Part shown: positions 1 through 8,855 of the stretch, piece after piece
Layout of the letters: each line of letters begins with the position of its first letter
Position numbering within the stretch: position 1 is the first letter of the stretch
Assembly (NCBI GenBank): GCA_036625225.1
Contig: JAZKUF010000001.1
Span: 1,302,001-1,366,000 of the forward strand
DNA length: 64,000 nucleotides
Source: Accumulibacter jenkinsii
Lineage (GTDB): Bacteria; Pseudomonadota; Gammaproteobacteria; Burkholderiales; Rhodocyclaceae
Reading direction: 5' to 3'
The notes under the pieces: generated by a model
The model's database searches: none
What the model was told of the DNA's origin: nothing
What the model saw: the letters and a program-made list of their open reading frames with translations, nothing else
Made by a program: the position numbers and the translations under genes

Positions 1-82
1 CCTCGAAATCCGCAGCGACGGCAAGGTCGTCAATTACCTCGGCAACTACGAAGAGTACCTCGCAAGCCAGGGAATCGCCTGA
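1..82 (+). CDS. ABC-F family ATP-binding protein, C-terminal end (partial)
   Basis: Only the last 26 codons are inside the window, reading from base 2 to the TGA at 80-82. The peptide ends in YLGNYEEYLASQGIA, which resembles the C-terminal tail of soluble ABC-F ATPases (YbiT/Uup type) that act on ribosomes rather than in membranes. No catalytic motif is in view, so the assignment rests on this tail alone. The gene converges on the minus-strand gene that ends at 113. The 30 bp between them contain a short inverted repeat (GACCGC 89-94, GCGGTC 109-114) without a T-run. Confidence 0.6.
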   Translation, partial: LEIRSDGKVVNYLGNYEEYLASQGIA

Positions 83-112
83 TTCGGCGACCGCCTGCCG
101 GCCGCGAAGCGG

Positions 113-769
113 TCAATTGACCGCGCCGTCGGCGCTCGTCCCGGCCTCGCCGGGCGCTCTCTTCGCCGCGCGTTCGCTCGCCTCGCGGGCGCGTTTCTCC
201 GCTTTCGCCTGCCGCTTCGCCTGTTCCGCAGCTGCCGCGCGCCGACCCTCTTCCGCCTGGCGGGCCTTGGCGGCGAGTTTGCGCTCACGTTCGGCGAGCT
301 TTGCCGCCTGTTCGGCGCGGTAGCGCTCGGCCGCCGCCTGCTGTTCGGCCTCGCGCCGCGGCTGCTCGGCCAGCCGTTGCGCGTCGCTCGCCTCGGCTTC
401 CTGCCGGCGCAGTTCGCGCTCGACCTCGATCGCCGGCAGATCGAGCGCGCGCGCGGCGACGATCGCTGCCGTGTACCGCTGCTTCGCGGCGACGAGGCAG
501 TCGTTCATCAGAAACTTGTGGTAGCACTGAGTCTGCTCGATCGAGTAACGCTGCTCGGCCTGCTCGCGCATCGCCGCCGCCTGCTCGCGCATCGCCGCCG
601 CCTGGGCGCGCTGCGCTGCCGCCTGTTCGGCCGTCTGCGGCAAGGCCGGCACGCTGTCGGCGGCCGCTCCGCGCGTCTCGTTCACCGCCTCGGCCCTGAC
701 GGCGGTCGTCGCACCGGCGATGAGCAGCTGGCTGGCGAGCAATACCAGGCCGAGAATCCTTTTCTGCAT
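113..769 (-). CDS. secreted coiled-coil protein of unknown function
   Basis: About 218 residues. The ATG at 769 is chosen because AGGAG lies six bases upstream (776-780); a start at 787 is also open but has less support. The protein begins MQKRILGLVLLASQLL, a clear signal peptide with probable cleavage near an ALA/VRA-type site, so it is predicted to be periplasmic. The mature part is almost entirely charged and Ala-rich helix (coiled coil), with one non-repetitive island, CYHKFLMNDCLVAAKQRY, whose two cysteines could form a disulfide. The C-terminal half is a highly basic Ala/Arg/Glu/Lys helix. I do not recognise a named family. It converges with the ABC-F gene and is followed upstream by a Nudix gene 30 bp away. 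Confidence 0.7.
   Translation of the reverse strand: MQKRILGLVLLASQLLIAGATTAVRAEAVNETRGAAADSVPALPQTAEQAAAQRAQAAAMREQAAAMREQAEQRYSIEQTQCYHKFLMNDCLVAAKQRYTAAIVAARALDLPAIEVERELRRQEAEASDAQRLAEQPRREAEQQAAAERYRAEQAAKLAERERKLAAKARQAEEGRRAAAAEQAKRQAKAEKRAREASERAAKRAPGEAGTSADGAVN
560..601. repeat. two perfect 21-bp tandem repeats inside a coiled-coil gene
   Basis: The unit starting CTGCTCGCGCATCGCC is present twice back to back (560-580 and 581-601). On the minus strand it encodes a duplicated heptad-length block, AAMREQA, in the N-terminal coiled coil of the secreted protein. A seven-residue unit would keep the coiled-coil register. Confidence 0.85.
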
Positions 770-798
770 CCTGCTCTCCTTGTTCAATGCCCCGCCCT

Positions 799-1209
799 TC
801 AGATGTAGGCGCCGACCAGGACCTCGGGGACGCCGGGCACCGGCGCGCCGCCGAGGGCGAGAAAACGCTCGATGATCTGCCGGCTGGCGCGCGACATGGC
901 GCCGGTCAAGGCCTCATCGTCCGCATCGAAGTACCTGATGGCCTGCGCGTCGTCGGCAGCCAGCGGCTCTCCCGGCGCCGCGGCCCAGAAGACGTGGTGG
1001 CAATTGGTCACCGAATCGTGACTGAAGAGGAACAGCAGCGATTCGGCGATCAGGCCGGTTTCTTCGGCCAGTTCGCGTGCCGCCGCCTGCAGCAGCGACT
1101 CTTTCGGGTGGATGCCGCCCCCCGGCAGCAGCAGCAGGCCGGCGCGGCTCTCGACGAGCAGGATGCCCTGCCGGCCCTCGACGATGATGGTGGCTCTTTG
1201 TCGCTTCAT
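799..1209 (-). CDS. Nudix hydrolase
   Basis: 136 residues, the usual size of a single-domain Nudix hydrolase, which cleaves nucleoside diphosphates linked to another moiety X. The full Nudix box is visible at about residues 31-53: the spacing G-x5-E-x7-REUxEExGU is met by a GGGIHPKE segment followed by RELAEETGL, so the metal-binding glutamates are intact. The substrate cannot be told from the sequence. The ATG at 1209 has only a weak purine-rich stretch (GAGAG) in front of it. The gene lies between the secreted coiled-coil gene and the ybiB-like gene, all on the minus strand. Context gives no clue to pathway. Confidence 0.9.
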   Translation of the reverse strand: MKRQRATIIVEGRQGILLVESRAGLLLLPGGGIHPKESLLQAAARELAEETGLIAESLLFLFSHDSVTNCHHVFWAAAPGEPLAADDAQAIRYFDADDEALTGAMSRASRQIIERFLALGGAPVPGVPEVLVGAYI

Positions 1210-1333
1210 GTTTTTTCTCTCGGCTTGGGCAGACGTGCCAGCGGCCGGCGAAACCGGCGCCGCCGGGACCGCTGCTCACCCAGCGCGAAGGTAGCGCATT
1301 TCAGCGCTTTGTGCAGCAGGCAATGGCGACCGC

Positions 1334-2317
1334 TCAGAATCTGCCAAGCCCGTTGCCATCGACCGCCACCAGCGCTTTCGCCTGATTGAAATCGGTCGCC
1401 CGGCCGCAGGCATAGAGGCAACAGGCAAGCTGGTTGGCGATCGGCAACGGCAAGGAGCTTTCGCCGTTGAGGACGCGGCGCATCCAGGCGACCGTCGCTT
1501 TCGCGTCGCAGTTCTCGGGTAGCTGCGGCAGGTTCCTGAGGCTGTCATGTTCCGCTTCGAAGAGGATGTCGCTCTGGCCGTCGTGGATGTGCTCGATGGT
1601 CGGCCGCCGCTTCGGATTGGCGAAGGGTTCGCCTTCGCTGCCGCGCAGGAGCAGCGCCTGCGCACCGATGGCGGTGAGGATCGCCCGCATGCTCGCGAGG
1701 TAATCGGGGTGCGTTGCCGCAGCCAGCAGCAGCGCCTCGCCCTGAAAAGGATCGAGCAGCTTGACCAGGCTGTGCGCACTGTTGCGCAATCCCAGGCGGC
1801 GGCGCAGGGCGAGCTGCCGATCCAGACCCGGCGCGAGCAAAGACAGAGGCAGGTAGGCGATCCGATGCTCATCGATCAACAGTTGAGCCTCCTGCAGGCT
1901 GCGGCTCGGCGGCAGGCCGAACTCGCTCAGCACCGCCTCGCTGGTGACTCGCCCATAATCGTCGCTCAAGCCATGCAGCAGCACGGCAACGCCGAAGCGC
2001 TGCAGCAGCAGCGCCAGCAGCGGCGTCAGGTTGGCGTTGCGGCGGGCGCCATTGTAGGTCGGAATGACCACCGGGCGAACATGGCCGCAGGGCCGTCGCA
2101 GAACCCCCAGGCGATCCCTGGCGGCAGCCAGGAAACCGAGCATTTCGTCGACCGTCTCGGTCTTCATGCGCAGCGCGATGGCCAGCGCACCGAGTTCGAG
2201 ATCGGGAACGACGCCATCGAGCACCGCGCCGTAGAGTTGCTGCGCTTCGCCGCGTGACAGGTCACGCGCACCGCTCGCGCCACGTCCGATCTCCCTGATG
2301 AACACCGAGAAATTCAT
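1334..2317 (-). CDS. ybiB: YbiB/TrpD2-like DNA-binding protein (glycosyltransferase family 3 fold)
   Basis: 327 residues from the ATG at 2317, which has AGGAG seven bases upstream; longer open frame further upstream is antisense to a kinase gene and is not coding. The protein resembles anthranilate phosphoribosyltransferase (TrpD) in fold-defining stretches: an N-terminal helical domain with LSRGEAQQLYGAVLDGVVP and a later VVIPTYNGARRNANLTPLLA, where TrpD has its PRPP loop. It lacks a canonical TrpD active-site pattern. The TrpD2/YbiB family is known to bind nucleic acid without sequence preference and is LexA-regulated in E. coli; I see no clear SOS box here. It diverges from the hybrid kinase at 2702. 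Confidence 0.75.
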   Translation of the reverse strand: MNFSVFIREIGRGASGARDLSRGEAQQLYGAVLDGVVPDLELGALAIALRMKTETVDEMLGFLAAARDRLGVLRRPCGHVRPVVIPTYNGARRNANLTPLLALLLQRFGVAVLLHGLSDDYGRVTSEAVLSEFGLPPSRSLQEAQLLIDEHRIAYLPLSLLAPGLDRQLALRRRLGLRNSAHSLVKLLDPFQGEALLLAAATHPDYLASMRAILTAIGAQALLLRGSEGEPFANPKRRPTIEHIHDGQSDILFEAEHDSLRNLPQLPENCDAKATVAWMRRVLNGESSLPLPIANQLACCLYACGRATDFNQAKALVAVDGNGLGRF

Positions 2318-2701
2318 ACCTGCTCCTGAGATTGACGCTGCCCGACCGGCCCGCCGGCCCGCGATCATCGATGCACTTCGACCACGGCGAGCGGCAAAAA
2401 ACTGCTGATTGTGCATAGCAACAGACGTGCCATGCAATAAATCAGGATCTTGTGCGGGCTTTTCAGGCGCCGCGGACGATCGGGCGCCTTGTCGTGGTGC
2501 GCGCTGCCGACTCGCCGCCTCAATCGGGTGCGGCGTTCGCCGGCGGCCAGCCGCGTCCGGCAGCGCGCCAGCCCGGACAGCGGCCGCGCCGCGGACCGCA
2601 CCCATGCTCCTTCGCCGATAGGCAACGCCGGCCATTCGGCTTATAGTCCGCGGTTCGCCGGCGGGTCGTTTGCACCAGGGCCGTCGTTCCGGGAGTCCCT
2701 G
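2318..2701. other. divergent intergenic region without a recognised gene
   Basis: 384 bp between the starts of the ybiB-like gene (minus) and the hybrid kinase (plus). Short frames exist on both strands, but they have low-complexity Arg/Ala-rich translations typical of GC-rich noncoding DNA. The part near 2395-2450 is the most AT-rich and is the likely site of divergent promoters, but I cannot point to a convincing -35/-10 pair. Confidence 0.5.
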
Positions 2702-4798
2702 ATGATTGAACAGCCGCCGCCAAACACCGCCGCCGTTCAGGAAGTCGCCAACGCGACGCCTGCGGTGAGCCCCCCGCATGCTCCCCCGTTCGCCGAGAGC
2801 GATACCCTGCGGGCCGCCGTTCTCGATTCGCTCGCCGCGCAGATTGCCGCCATTGACCGCGACGGGAAGATCATGGCGGTCAATCAGGCCTGGCTGCAGT
2901 TCGCGCGCGAAAACGGCGGTGACGCCCTGGCCGCCAGCCCGATCGGCCAGGATTACCGGCACGTCTGCGGCCTGGTCGCCGGACCCTCGGCGAGCCAGGC
3001 GACGGCCGCCTGGTCGGGAATCGCCGAGGTCCTGGTTCACCACCACCCGAGCTTCGAGATCGAATATCCCTGCCATTCGACGACCGGCGAACGCTGGTTC
3101 CGGCTGACCGTCTTGCCGCTCCGATCCGCGGCCGGCGGCGCCGTCCTGACGCACGAGGAGATCACCGAGCGCCGGCACCTGGCCAGCCTGCACTCGGAAC
3201 GCGAGCGCCTTGCCAACATCCTCGAAGGCACCCACGTCGGCACCTGGGAATGGAACGTGCAGACCGGCGAAGTGATCTTCAACGAACACTGGGCCGAAAT
3301 CATCGGCTACTCCCTGGCCGAAATCGCGCCGCTCAGCATCGAGACCTGGCGCCGCTTCGCCCATCCCGACGACGAGCAAAGATCCACCGCACTGGTCCTG
3401 CGCCATCTGGCCGGAGAACTGCCGGCCTACGACTGCGAGTGCCGGATGCGCCACCGGGAGGGCCACTGGGTCTGGGTGCGCGATCGCGGCAAGGTGATGA
3501 ACTGGAGCGCCGACGGCCGACCGCTGATCATGTTCGGCAGCCACCTCGAGATCACCCGCGAGAAGCTCGCCGAACAGGCCCTGCTCGACATGAACGACCA
3601 GCTTGAGGCGCGGATCGAGGAACGGACCCGGCAACTGGCGATCACGGCCCAGGCCGCCGAAGCCGCCAACCGGGCGAAAAGCACTTTCCTCGCCAACATG
3701 AGCCACGAGATCCGCACCCCGATGACGGCCATCCTCGGCCTCGCCGACCTGATGAAGCTGGACGGCGTCACGGCGCGGCAGGCGGAGCGGCTGAACAAGA
3801 TGAACGGCGCCGCGCAGCATCTGCTCGGGATCATCAACGACGTGCTCGACCTGTCGAAGATCGAAGCCGGCAAGCTGATGCTCGACGAGCGCGAGTTCGC
3901 GGTCGAGGCGCTCGTCGAGAGCGTCGTCGCGATGACCGCCGAGCGCGCGCGGCACAAGCAGCTCGCCCTGCTGACCGACTGCGCAGCGCCGCCGGTGCCC
4001 TTGCTCGGCGATGCGACCCGCATCCGGCAGGCCTTGCTCAACTATGTCAGCAATGCCATCCGCTTCACCGAAGAGGGCAGCGTCACCCTCCGTCTGCGCT
4101 ACCAGGAAAGCGGCGACCGCCTGCTCCTGCGTTTCGAGGTCGAAGATACCGGCATCGGCATCGCTGCCGGCGCCATCGGGCGTCTCTTCCACAGCTTCGA
4201 ACAGGGTGACAACTCGCTGACCCGCGAACACGGCGGCACCGGTCTCGGACTTGCCATCGTCCGGCAGATCGCGCAGATGATGGGTGGCAGCAGCGGGGTG
4301 GACAGTGTCGAGGGCGTCGGCAGCACGTTCTGGTTCACCGCCGCGCTGAAAAAGGCGATCGCCCACCCCGCCCTCGCCTGCTGTGCGCCGCTCGGCGCGC
4401 AGCACGATTGCCGGTGCGGCGAGGTCCGCATCCTCGTGGTCGACGACGAAGCGGTCAACCGCGAGGTCCTGCGGGCGATTGTCGACAATCTCGGCTTCGC
4501 CGCCGATTGCGCGGCCAATGGCGAGGAAGCGGTCGAGCTCGCCGGCGAACGGCCTTACGACCTCATCCTGATGGACCTGCGGATGCCGCTGATGGACGGC
4601 ATCGAAGCGACGCGATCGCTTCGCCAGTTGCCGAACAACGCCCGGGTGCCGGTGCTGGCCCTGACCGGCAACGTCATCGCCGACGTCCGCGATCAGTGCC
4701 GGGCGGTCGGCATGAGCGGCTTCATCGCCAAACCTTTCCGGGTCGACGCCCTGGTCGCCGAGATCAGGCGCTGGCTGCCGGGGGCGGCCGCCGAATGA
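2702..4798 (+). CDS. hybrid sensor histidine kinase, PAS-PAS-HisKA-HATPase-REC
   Basis: 698 residues from ATG 2702, preceded by GGGAG; the frame stays open further upstream but reads as low-complexity. No membrane segment is seen, so the protein is probably cytosolic. Order: a PAS domain (about 40-165), a second PAS/PAC with GTWEWNVQTGEVIFNEHW (about 180-300), a short coiled coil, HisKA with phospho-accepting His335 in MSHEIRTPM, HATPase with NYVSNAIRF and GGTGLGLAI, and a C-terminal receiver with the DDE acidic pocket, phospho-acceptor Asp625 in LMDLRMP and the Lys-Pro pair in IAKPF. No HPt follows, so output must pass to a separate HPt protein or stay internal. It stands alone between divergent and convergent genes. 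Confidence 0.92.
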   Translation: MIEQPPPNTAAVQEVANATPAVSPPHAPPFAESDTLRAAVLDSLAAQIAAIDRDGKIMAVNQAWLQFARENGGDALAASPIGQDYRHVCGLVAGPSASQATAAWSGIAEVLVHHHPSFEIEYPCHSTTGERWFRLTVLPLRSAAGGAVLTHEEITERRHLASLHSERERLANILEGTHVGTWEWNVQTGEVIFNEHWAEIIGYSLAEIAPLSIETWRRFAHPDDEQRSTALVLRHLAGELPAYDCECRMRHREGHWVWVRDRGKVMNWSADGRPLIMFGSHLEITREKLAEQALLDMNDQLEARIEERTRQLAITAQAAEAANRAKSTFLANMSHEIRTPMTAILGLADLMKLDGVTARQAERLNKMNGAAQHLLGIINDVLDLSKIEAGKLMLDEREFAVEALVESVVAMTAERARHKQLALLTDCAAPPVPLLGDATRIRQALLNYVSNAIRFTEEGSVTLRLRYQESGDRLLLRFEVEDTGIGIAAGAIGRLFHSFEQGDNSLTREHGGTGLGLAIVRQIAQMMGGSSGVDSVEGVGSTFWFTAALKKAIAHPALACCAPLGAQHDCRCGEVRILVVDDEAVNREVLRAIVDNLGFAADCAANGEEAVELAGERPYDLILMDLRMPLMDGIEATRSLRQLPNNARVPVLALTGNVIADVRDQCRAVGMSGFIAKPFRVDALVAEIRRWLPGAAAE

Positions 4799-4814
4799 GG
4801 CGTTGACCGGCAAT

Positions 4815-7800
4815 TCAGCGCGCGCCGGCAGCCGGCAGCCTGGCTGCAGCCACGTGCCAGCAGCTGCGCGGCAGCAGGATCACCAGTTCGCTGCCGCGCA
4901 TCCGGGGCACGACCTGCACGTGCCCTCCGTAGAGATGGACCAGACCATAGACGACGGCGAGCCCCATGCCTGAACCCGAACCCACTTCGCGGGTGGTGAA
5001 GAAAGGCTCGAAGATGCGTCCGCGAATCGCCTGCGGAATACCGCAGCCATCATCGCTGACCGCAATGCGGAGAAACTCGCCGGCGAACTCGGCATGACAC
5101 GAGGCGCAGATCGCGGTGGCGTCGAAGTGCACGAGGCAGGCCGAAATGCTCACCGTTCCCGGCCCGTCGATGGCGTCGCGCGCGTTCAGACAGAGGTTCA
5201 CCAGCAGGCGATGCAGGTGCGCAGGATCGATCTCGAGCGCCGGCAGCGCATCGCTGACGCTTGCCGACAGGCTGACCGATGGCGGGAACGACGAGGCGAG
5301 CAGCCGGACCACTTCGTTCGCCACCTCGGCCACCGGCACCATCGACAACTTCAGCACCCCGGCGCGTGAAAAGGCGAGCAGTTGCTGCACCAGGCCTTTG
5401 GCCCGCTCACCGGCGGTTTCGATCTCTTCGAAATACGACACCACGCGCGGCGGGCCGCCGGCGGCGCGCAGAACGGTCTTGCCCAGCCCGGAAAAACCGA
5501 GGATGGCGACCAGGATGTTGTTGAAATCGTGCGCCACGCCGCCGGCCATCACCCCCAGCACCTCCATCCGCGCGACGCGGGCGAGACGGGTCTTCAGTTC
5601 GTCCTGCAGGCGCTCGGCCTCGACACGCACCGAGATGTCTTCCTGAATCGACACGAAATGGGAGATTCGTCCGCTGCGATCGCGCACCGGCGAAATCAGG
5701 ATCGACTCGTGGATCAGGCTGCCGTCGCGCCGGCGGTTGGCGAGTTCGCCGCGCCAGGCGCGGCCGGCAAGAATCGTCGACCACAGCGCCTGATAGGTCG
5801 CGCTCGCCGTCTGACCCGCGCTCAGCAGGCGCGGGTGAGCGCCGAGCAGCTCCGCCCTGCTGTAGCCATAGGTCGCGCAAGCTGCGGGATTGACGTATTC
5901 GATGACGCCGTCGAGGTCAGTGATGAGCACCGCGGCCGCCGACTGCTCGACCGCTCGTGACAGCTTGCGCAGTTGGGCTTCGCCGCGGCGGGCGGCGCCG
6001 ATGTCGATGCAGGCCAGCACGACGCTGTGCGCCTTCTCGCCGGCGTCGCCCGAGCGCGGCTCGCTGGGGGTGGGCGAGAGCGCCTTCGCGGCGGCGATCG
6101 GCACCGCGCTGACCGACAGCCATTGGGTCCCGGCCGGCGTGTCGACCATCATCTCGACATCGAAGACGGCGACACCGGTCGCCAGCGCTTGCCTGGCCGG
6201 GTTCTCGTCGCCCGGCATGAGGCTGCCGTCCGGCCGCCTCAGGCGCGCCGAGAAAGCCTCTCCGTCGGCCGACAGCGGCTCACCGCGACCGATGCCCAGC
6301 AAGCGCTCGGCGGTGGCATTACAGTCGACGATGCTGCCCTGTGGATCGAGGACCACGATCCCGACCGGAACGACGTCGAAGATTGCCTGCAGGCGCGCCT
6401 CGCTGGCGAGCAGCGCCGCCGCCGCCTGCCAGCGCTCGGTCACGTCCTGGTTGATGCCGAGCACACGCACGCACGAGCCGTCGGCTGCGTAAAAGGGTTG
6501 CGCCAGGGCGCTGATCATCCGCGTCTGCCCATCGTCGCGGCGAATGCGAAAATCGATGCGGATCTCCTGGCGATCGCCGAGCGCCGCCTGCAGCGCGGCT
6601 TCGGCGGCCGGCAGGTCGTTGGCGACCACCCGGCTGCGCCAATCTTCATAGGTCGTCACCGGCGTCGCCGGGTCGACACCATACAGGGCGTGGTTAGCCG
6701 CGTCCCAGTGCAGCCGGCGACTGAGCGGATCGTACTCCCAGACGCCGAGACCGGCCGCGTCGGCCGCCAGCCGCAGGCGTTCGGTGATCGCCCGCTGCTC
6801 GGCACTGTAGCGCGCGCGCACCGCGTCGATGCGCCGCTGCCGGCGCTGCACGGCAGACAGCGCGCTCACCGTAACCAGCAGCGTCACCAGAAACAAGCCG
6901 CCGTGCCAGGCCACCAGCCGAGACCACTCGTGCCCGCCGTGGCCGCCGGGGCGGGCGACGGCGACCAGCAATCCCGGTTCGACGGCCGGCACGCTGCGCA
7001 ACACGATCGTCATTGCTTCGCCGGCGATGTCGATGGCGTCGTGCAGCGAGTCCGGCTGGCCGCTGTCGCCCTGGCGGGCGAACCCCGACGCGGCCTGGGC
7101 CAGCGCCTCGCTCGCCGGGATTTCCGGCAGCCACAGGAGGGGCTTGCCGGCAGCGTCGACGAGCGACACCCAGACGTCCGGTTCGTAGCGCGCCGACGCC
7201 ATCAGGAGGCGTAACTGATCGGCGTCGAGCACCGCCCAGACGGCCCCGGCGAAGTCGCCGCGCTCGTCGATGATCGCCCTGGCGACCGCCAGGGTGGCGA
7301 GGGCTGGCTCACCGATGGCCGCCGAATCGAGCACCAGGGGTCTCGCGTCGCCCTGCTGCCTCGACCTGGTAAAGAACTCGCGCCGACTGAAATCGCGGCC
7401 GACCAGATCAAACCGACTGGCTGCCAGCACCCGTCCGTCGCGATCGAGGATGAGCAGGGCAGAGATGCCGTCGAGCATGCCGGTCAGCGCCTCCAGGTGC
7501 AGCGCCGGCTCATCCGGCCTGCCGCGCCAGTACACCGGGTCGCGGGCGATCGTGATGAGGACGCGCTCGGCGGCGAGCAGGCGCTGTCCGACGAGTTCGC
7601 CGAGCCCGCGCGCCGCGACCTGCAGGTGATTGTTCTGGTCGCGCTCGATGCGCTGCCCCTGCTCCAGCAGCGACCAGCCGGTGGAAGCGCCGAGCAGCAG
7701 CAGGGCGGCGGTCAGCAGCAGCCACTCGAAGCGGTAACGACGCGGTCGATAAACCTGCGCCGCGGCCATCAGGAAAGGCGCTTCGGTGGCACGGGCGATC

Positions 7801-7931
7801 GCCGGCTGGGGGAGGCGGGAGTCGAGCGGAAACTCGGGCTGAAATTCGGGCTGAAATTCGGGCGTTGATTCATCGACAGGTTCCTGAGCGGGAATCGGTG
7901 GCGGCGTCGCCGGCGCGACGGCAACGGCCAT
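4815..7931 (-). CDS. membrane-bound PAS sensor histidine kinase (no receiver)
   Basis: About 1038 residues from ATG 7931, which has GAGGA six bases upstream; an in-frame GTG at 7985 lacks a ribosome site. Order: a Pro/Glu-rich cytosolic head with PEFQ repeats, a membrane segment (WLLLTAALLLLGAS), a roughly 220-residue periplasmic sensor of dCache/CHASE-like type (LDRDGRVLAASRFDLVGRDFS), a second membrane segment (GLFLVTLLVTVSAL), three PAS domains, then HisKA with His801 in GGVAHDFNNIL and a HATPase ending in SGMGLAVVYGLVHLYGG. It lacks a receiver, so it needs a partner. The FixJ-like regulator transcribed divergently from 8043 is the natural candidate. The gene ends 17 bp from the convergent hybrid kinase. 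Confidence 0.9.
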   Translation of the reverse strand: MAVAVAPATPPPIPAQEPVDESTPEFQPEFQPEFPLDSRLPQPAIARATEAPFLMAAAQVYRPRRYRFEWLLLTAALLLLGASTGWSLLEQGQRIERDQNNHLQVAARGLGELVGQRLLAAERVLITIARDPVYWRGRPDEPALHLEALTGMLDGISALLILDRDGRVLAASRFDLVGRDFSRREFFTRSRQQGDARPLVLDSAAIGEPALATLAVARAIIDERGDFAGAVWAVLDADQLRLLMASARYEPDVWVSLVDAAGKPLLWLPEIPASEALAQAASGFARQGDSGQPDSLHDAIDIAGEAMTIVLRSVPAVEPGLLVAVARPGGHGGHEWSRLVAWHGGLFLVTLLVTVSALSAVQRRQRRIDAVRARYSAEQRAITERLRLAADAAGLGVWEYDPLSRRLHWDAANHALYGVDPATPVTTYEDWRSRVVANDLPAAEAALQAALGDRQEIRIDFRIRRDDGQTRMISALAQPFYAADGSCVRVLGINQDVTERWQAAAALLASEARLQAIFDVVPVGIVVLDPQGSIVDCNATAERLLGIGRGEPLSADGEAFSARLRRPDGSLMPGDENPARQALATGVAVFDVEMMVDTPAGTQWLSVSAVPIAAAKALSPTPSEPRSGDAGEKAHSVVLACIDIGAARRGEAQLRKLSRAVEQSAAAVLITDLDGVIEYVNPAACATYGYSRAELLGAHPRLLSAGQTASATYQALWSTILAGRAWRGELANRRRDGSLIHESILISPVRDRSGRISHFVSIQEDISVRVEAERLQDELKTRLARVARMEVLGVMAGGVAHDFNNILVAILGFSGLGKTVLRAAGGPPRVVSYFEEIETAGERAKGLVQQLLAFSRAGVLKLSMVPVAEVANEVVRLLASSFPPSVSLSASVSDALPALEIDPAHLHRLLVNLCLNARDAIDGPGTVSISACLVHFDATAICASCHAEFAGEFLRIAVSDDGCGIPQAIRGRIFEPFFTTREVGSGSGMGLAVVYGLVHLYGGHVQVVPRMRGSELVILLPRSCWHVAAARLPAAGAR

Positions 7932-8042
7932 CCGGATCCTCGCAGCCGTGATTTTGCCTGCATTCTCCGTATTTATACTGATCACCGTTAAAATAAGCTT
8001 TCTGCGTCACCGGCTTCTGCCGGACCCGTTTTGAGGAAGGAC

Positions 8043-8657
8043 ATGGCCTTAGCCAGCAATCAGATTGTCTGCATCGTCGATGACGACCTCCAGGTCCGCC
8101 GCTTCCTGATCGAAGTGCTGGCCAGCATCGGTCTCGTGGCCGAAGAGTATTCCTCGGGTGAAGATTTCATGCGTCGCTGGCGGGCCGGCGGCACCGGCTG
8201 CGTCCTGCTCGACATCCGCATGCCACGCATCACCGGACCCGAGGTCCATGACTGGCTGCGGCAGCGCAACCCGGAGGTGCCGGTGATCTTTCTCTCCGGC
8301 TACGCCGACGTGCCGACGGCGGTGCGCGCCATGCGCCAGGGCGCTTTCGACTTTCTCGAAAAGCCGTTCAACGTCCAGCAACTGATCGAGCGGGTCAATG
8401 CGGCCGTTCGCCTGGCCGACCAACGATGCGCGGCGAGCGCCACCCCCGCCGCAGCTGACGACGGCTGGCGGCAGGCGCTGACCCCGCGCGAGCAGGAGAT
8501 CCTGGTGGCGATCGTCGCCGGCAAGCGCAACAAGGTGATTGGCGCCGAACTCGGGATCAGCGAACGGACGGTCGAGAGTCATCGCGCACACATCATGGAC
8601 AAGGCCGGCGCGAGCAGCGTCGTCGAACTGGTCGGCAGGGTCATCGCGACCCGTTGA
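8043..8657 (+). CDS. FixJ/NarL-type response regulator (REC + LuxR-type HTH)
   Basis: 204 residues from ATG 8043, with GAGGAAGG at 8033-8040 as ribosome site; a TTG at 8031 would place this site inside the gene. The receiver (about 7-120) shows the DDD acidic triplet, phospho-acceptor Asp57 in LLDIRMP and Lys in FLEKPF. The LuxR-type HTH begins at LTPREQEILVAIVAGKRNK and contains GISERTVESHRAHIMDKAG, typical of FixJ-family regulators that dimerise on phosphorylation and bind DNA. It is divergent from a kinase without receiver (4815-7931), probably its partner, and starts the long co-oriented chemotaxis block. Confidence 0.92.
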   Translation: MALASNQIVCIVDDDLQVRRFLIEVLASIGLVAEEYSSGEDFMRRWRAGGTGCVLLDIRMPRITGPEVHDWLRQRNPEVPVIFLSGYADVPTAVRAMRQGAFDFLEKPFNVQQLIERVNAAVRLADQRCAASATPAAADDGWRQALTPREQEILVAIVAGKRNKVIGAELGISERTVESHRAHIMDKAGASSVVELVGRVIATR

Positions 8658-8855
8658 CGCCGCCCTCGGGGAGAATCCCGGCCGCTTTCGCCGGCCGCGC
8701 CACCCCCTCCTTCTCGGTACTTCCACTGACTGCCCCGTGTATTGCCGGATAGCGGCACCTGTTCGACCTCGTTAGGCTTCGGGGTATCGGATTTTCATCC
8801 GGGCAGTTGCCGCGCCATCCGGGCGCCGCGCGTGCCGCACAGGAGAAGCCTCAGC

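Noticed and set aside
111..122. 12-bp palindrome GGTCAATTGACC at the end of the first two convergent genes
   Set aside because: It overlaps a stop codon, has no T-run and no second copy; likely chance.
2318..4813. Long open frame on the minus strand continuing upstream of the ybiB-like gene, antisense to the hybrid kinase
   Set aside because: The translation has no recognisable domain and mirrors the kinase codons in GC-rich DNA; the ATG at 2317 has a good ribosome site and fits the family start.
7954..7979. Possible plus-strand promoter TTGCCT ... TATACT before the FixJ-like gene
   Set aside because: The spacer would be only 14 bp, too short for a sigma-70 promoter.
8658..8855. CGGCCG-CTTTCGC-CGGCCG hairpin after the FixJ-like gene as a terminator
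   Set aside because: No T-run follows; it may be a hairpin but cannot be called an intrinsic terminator.
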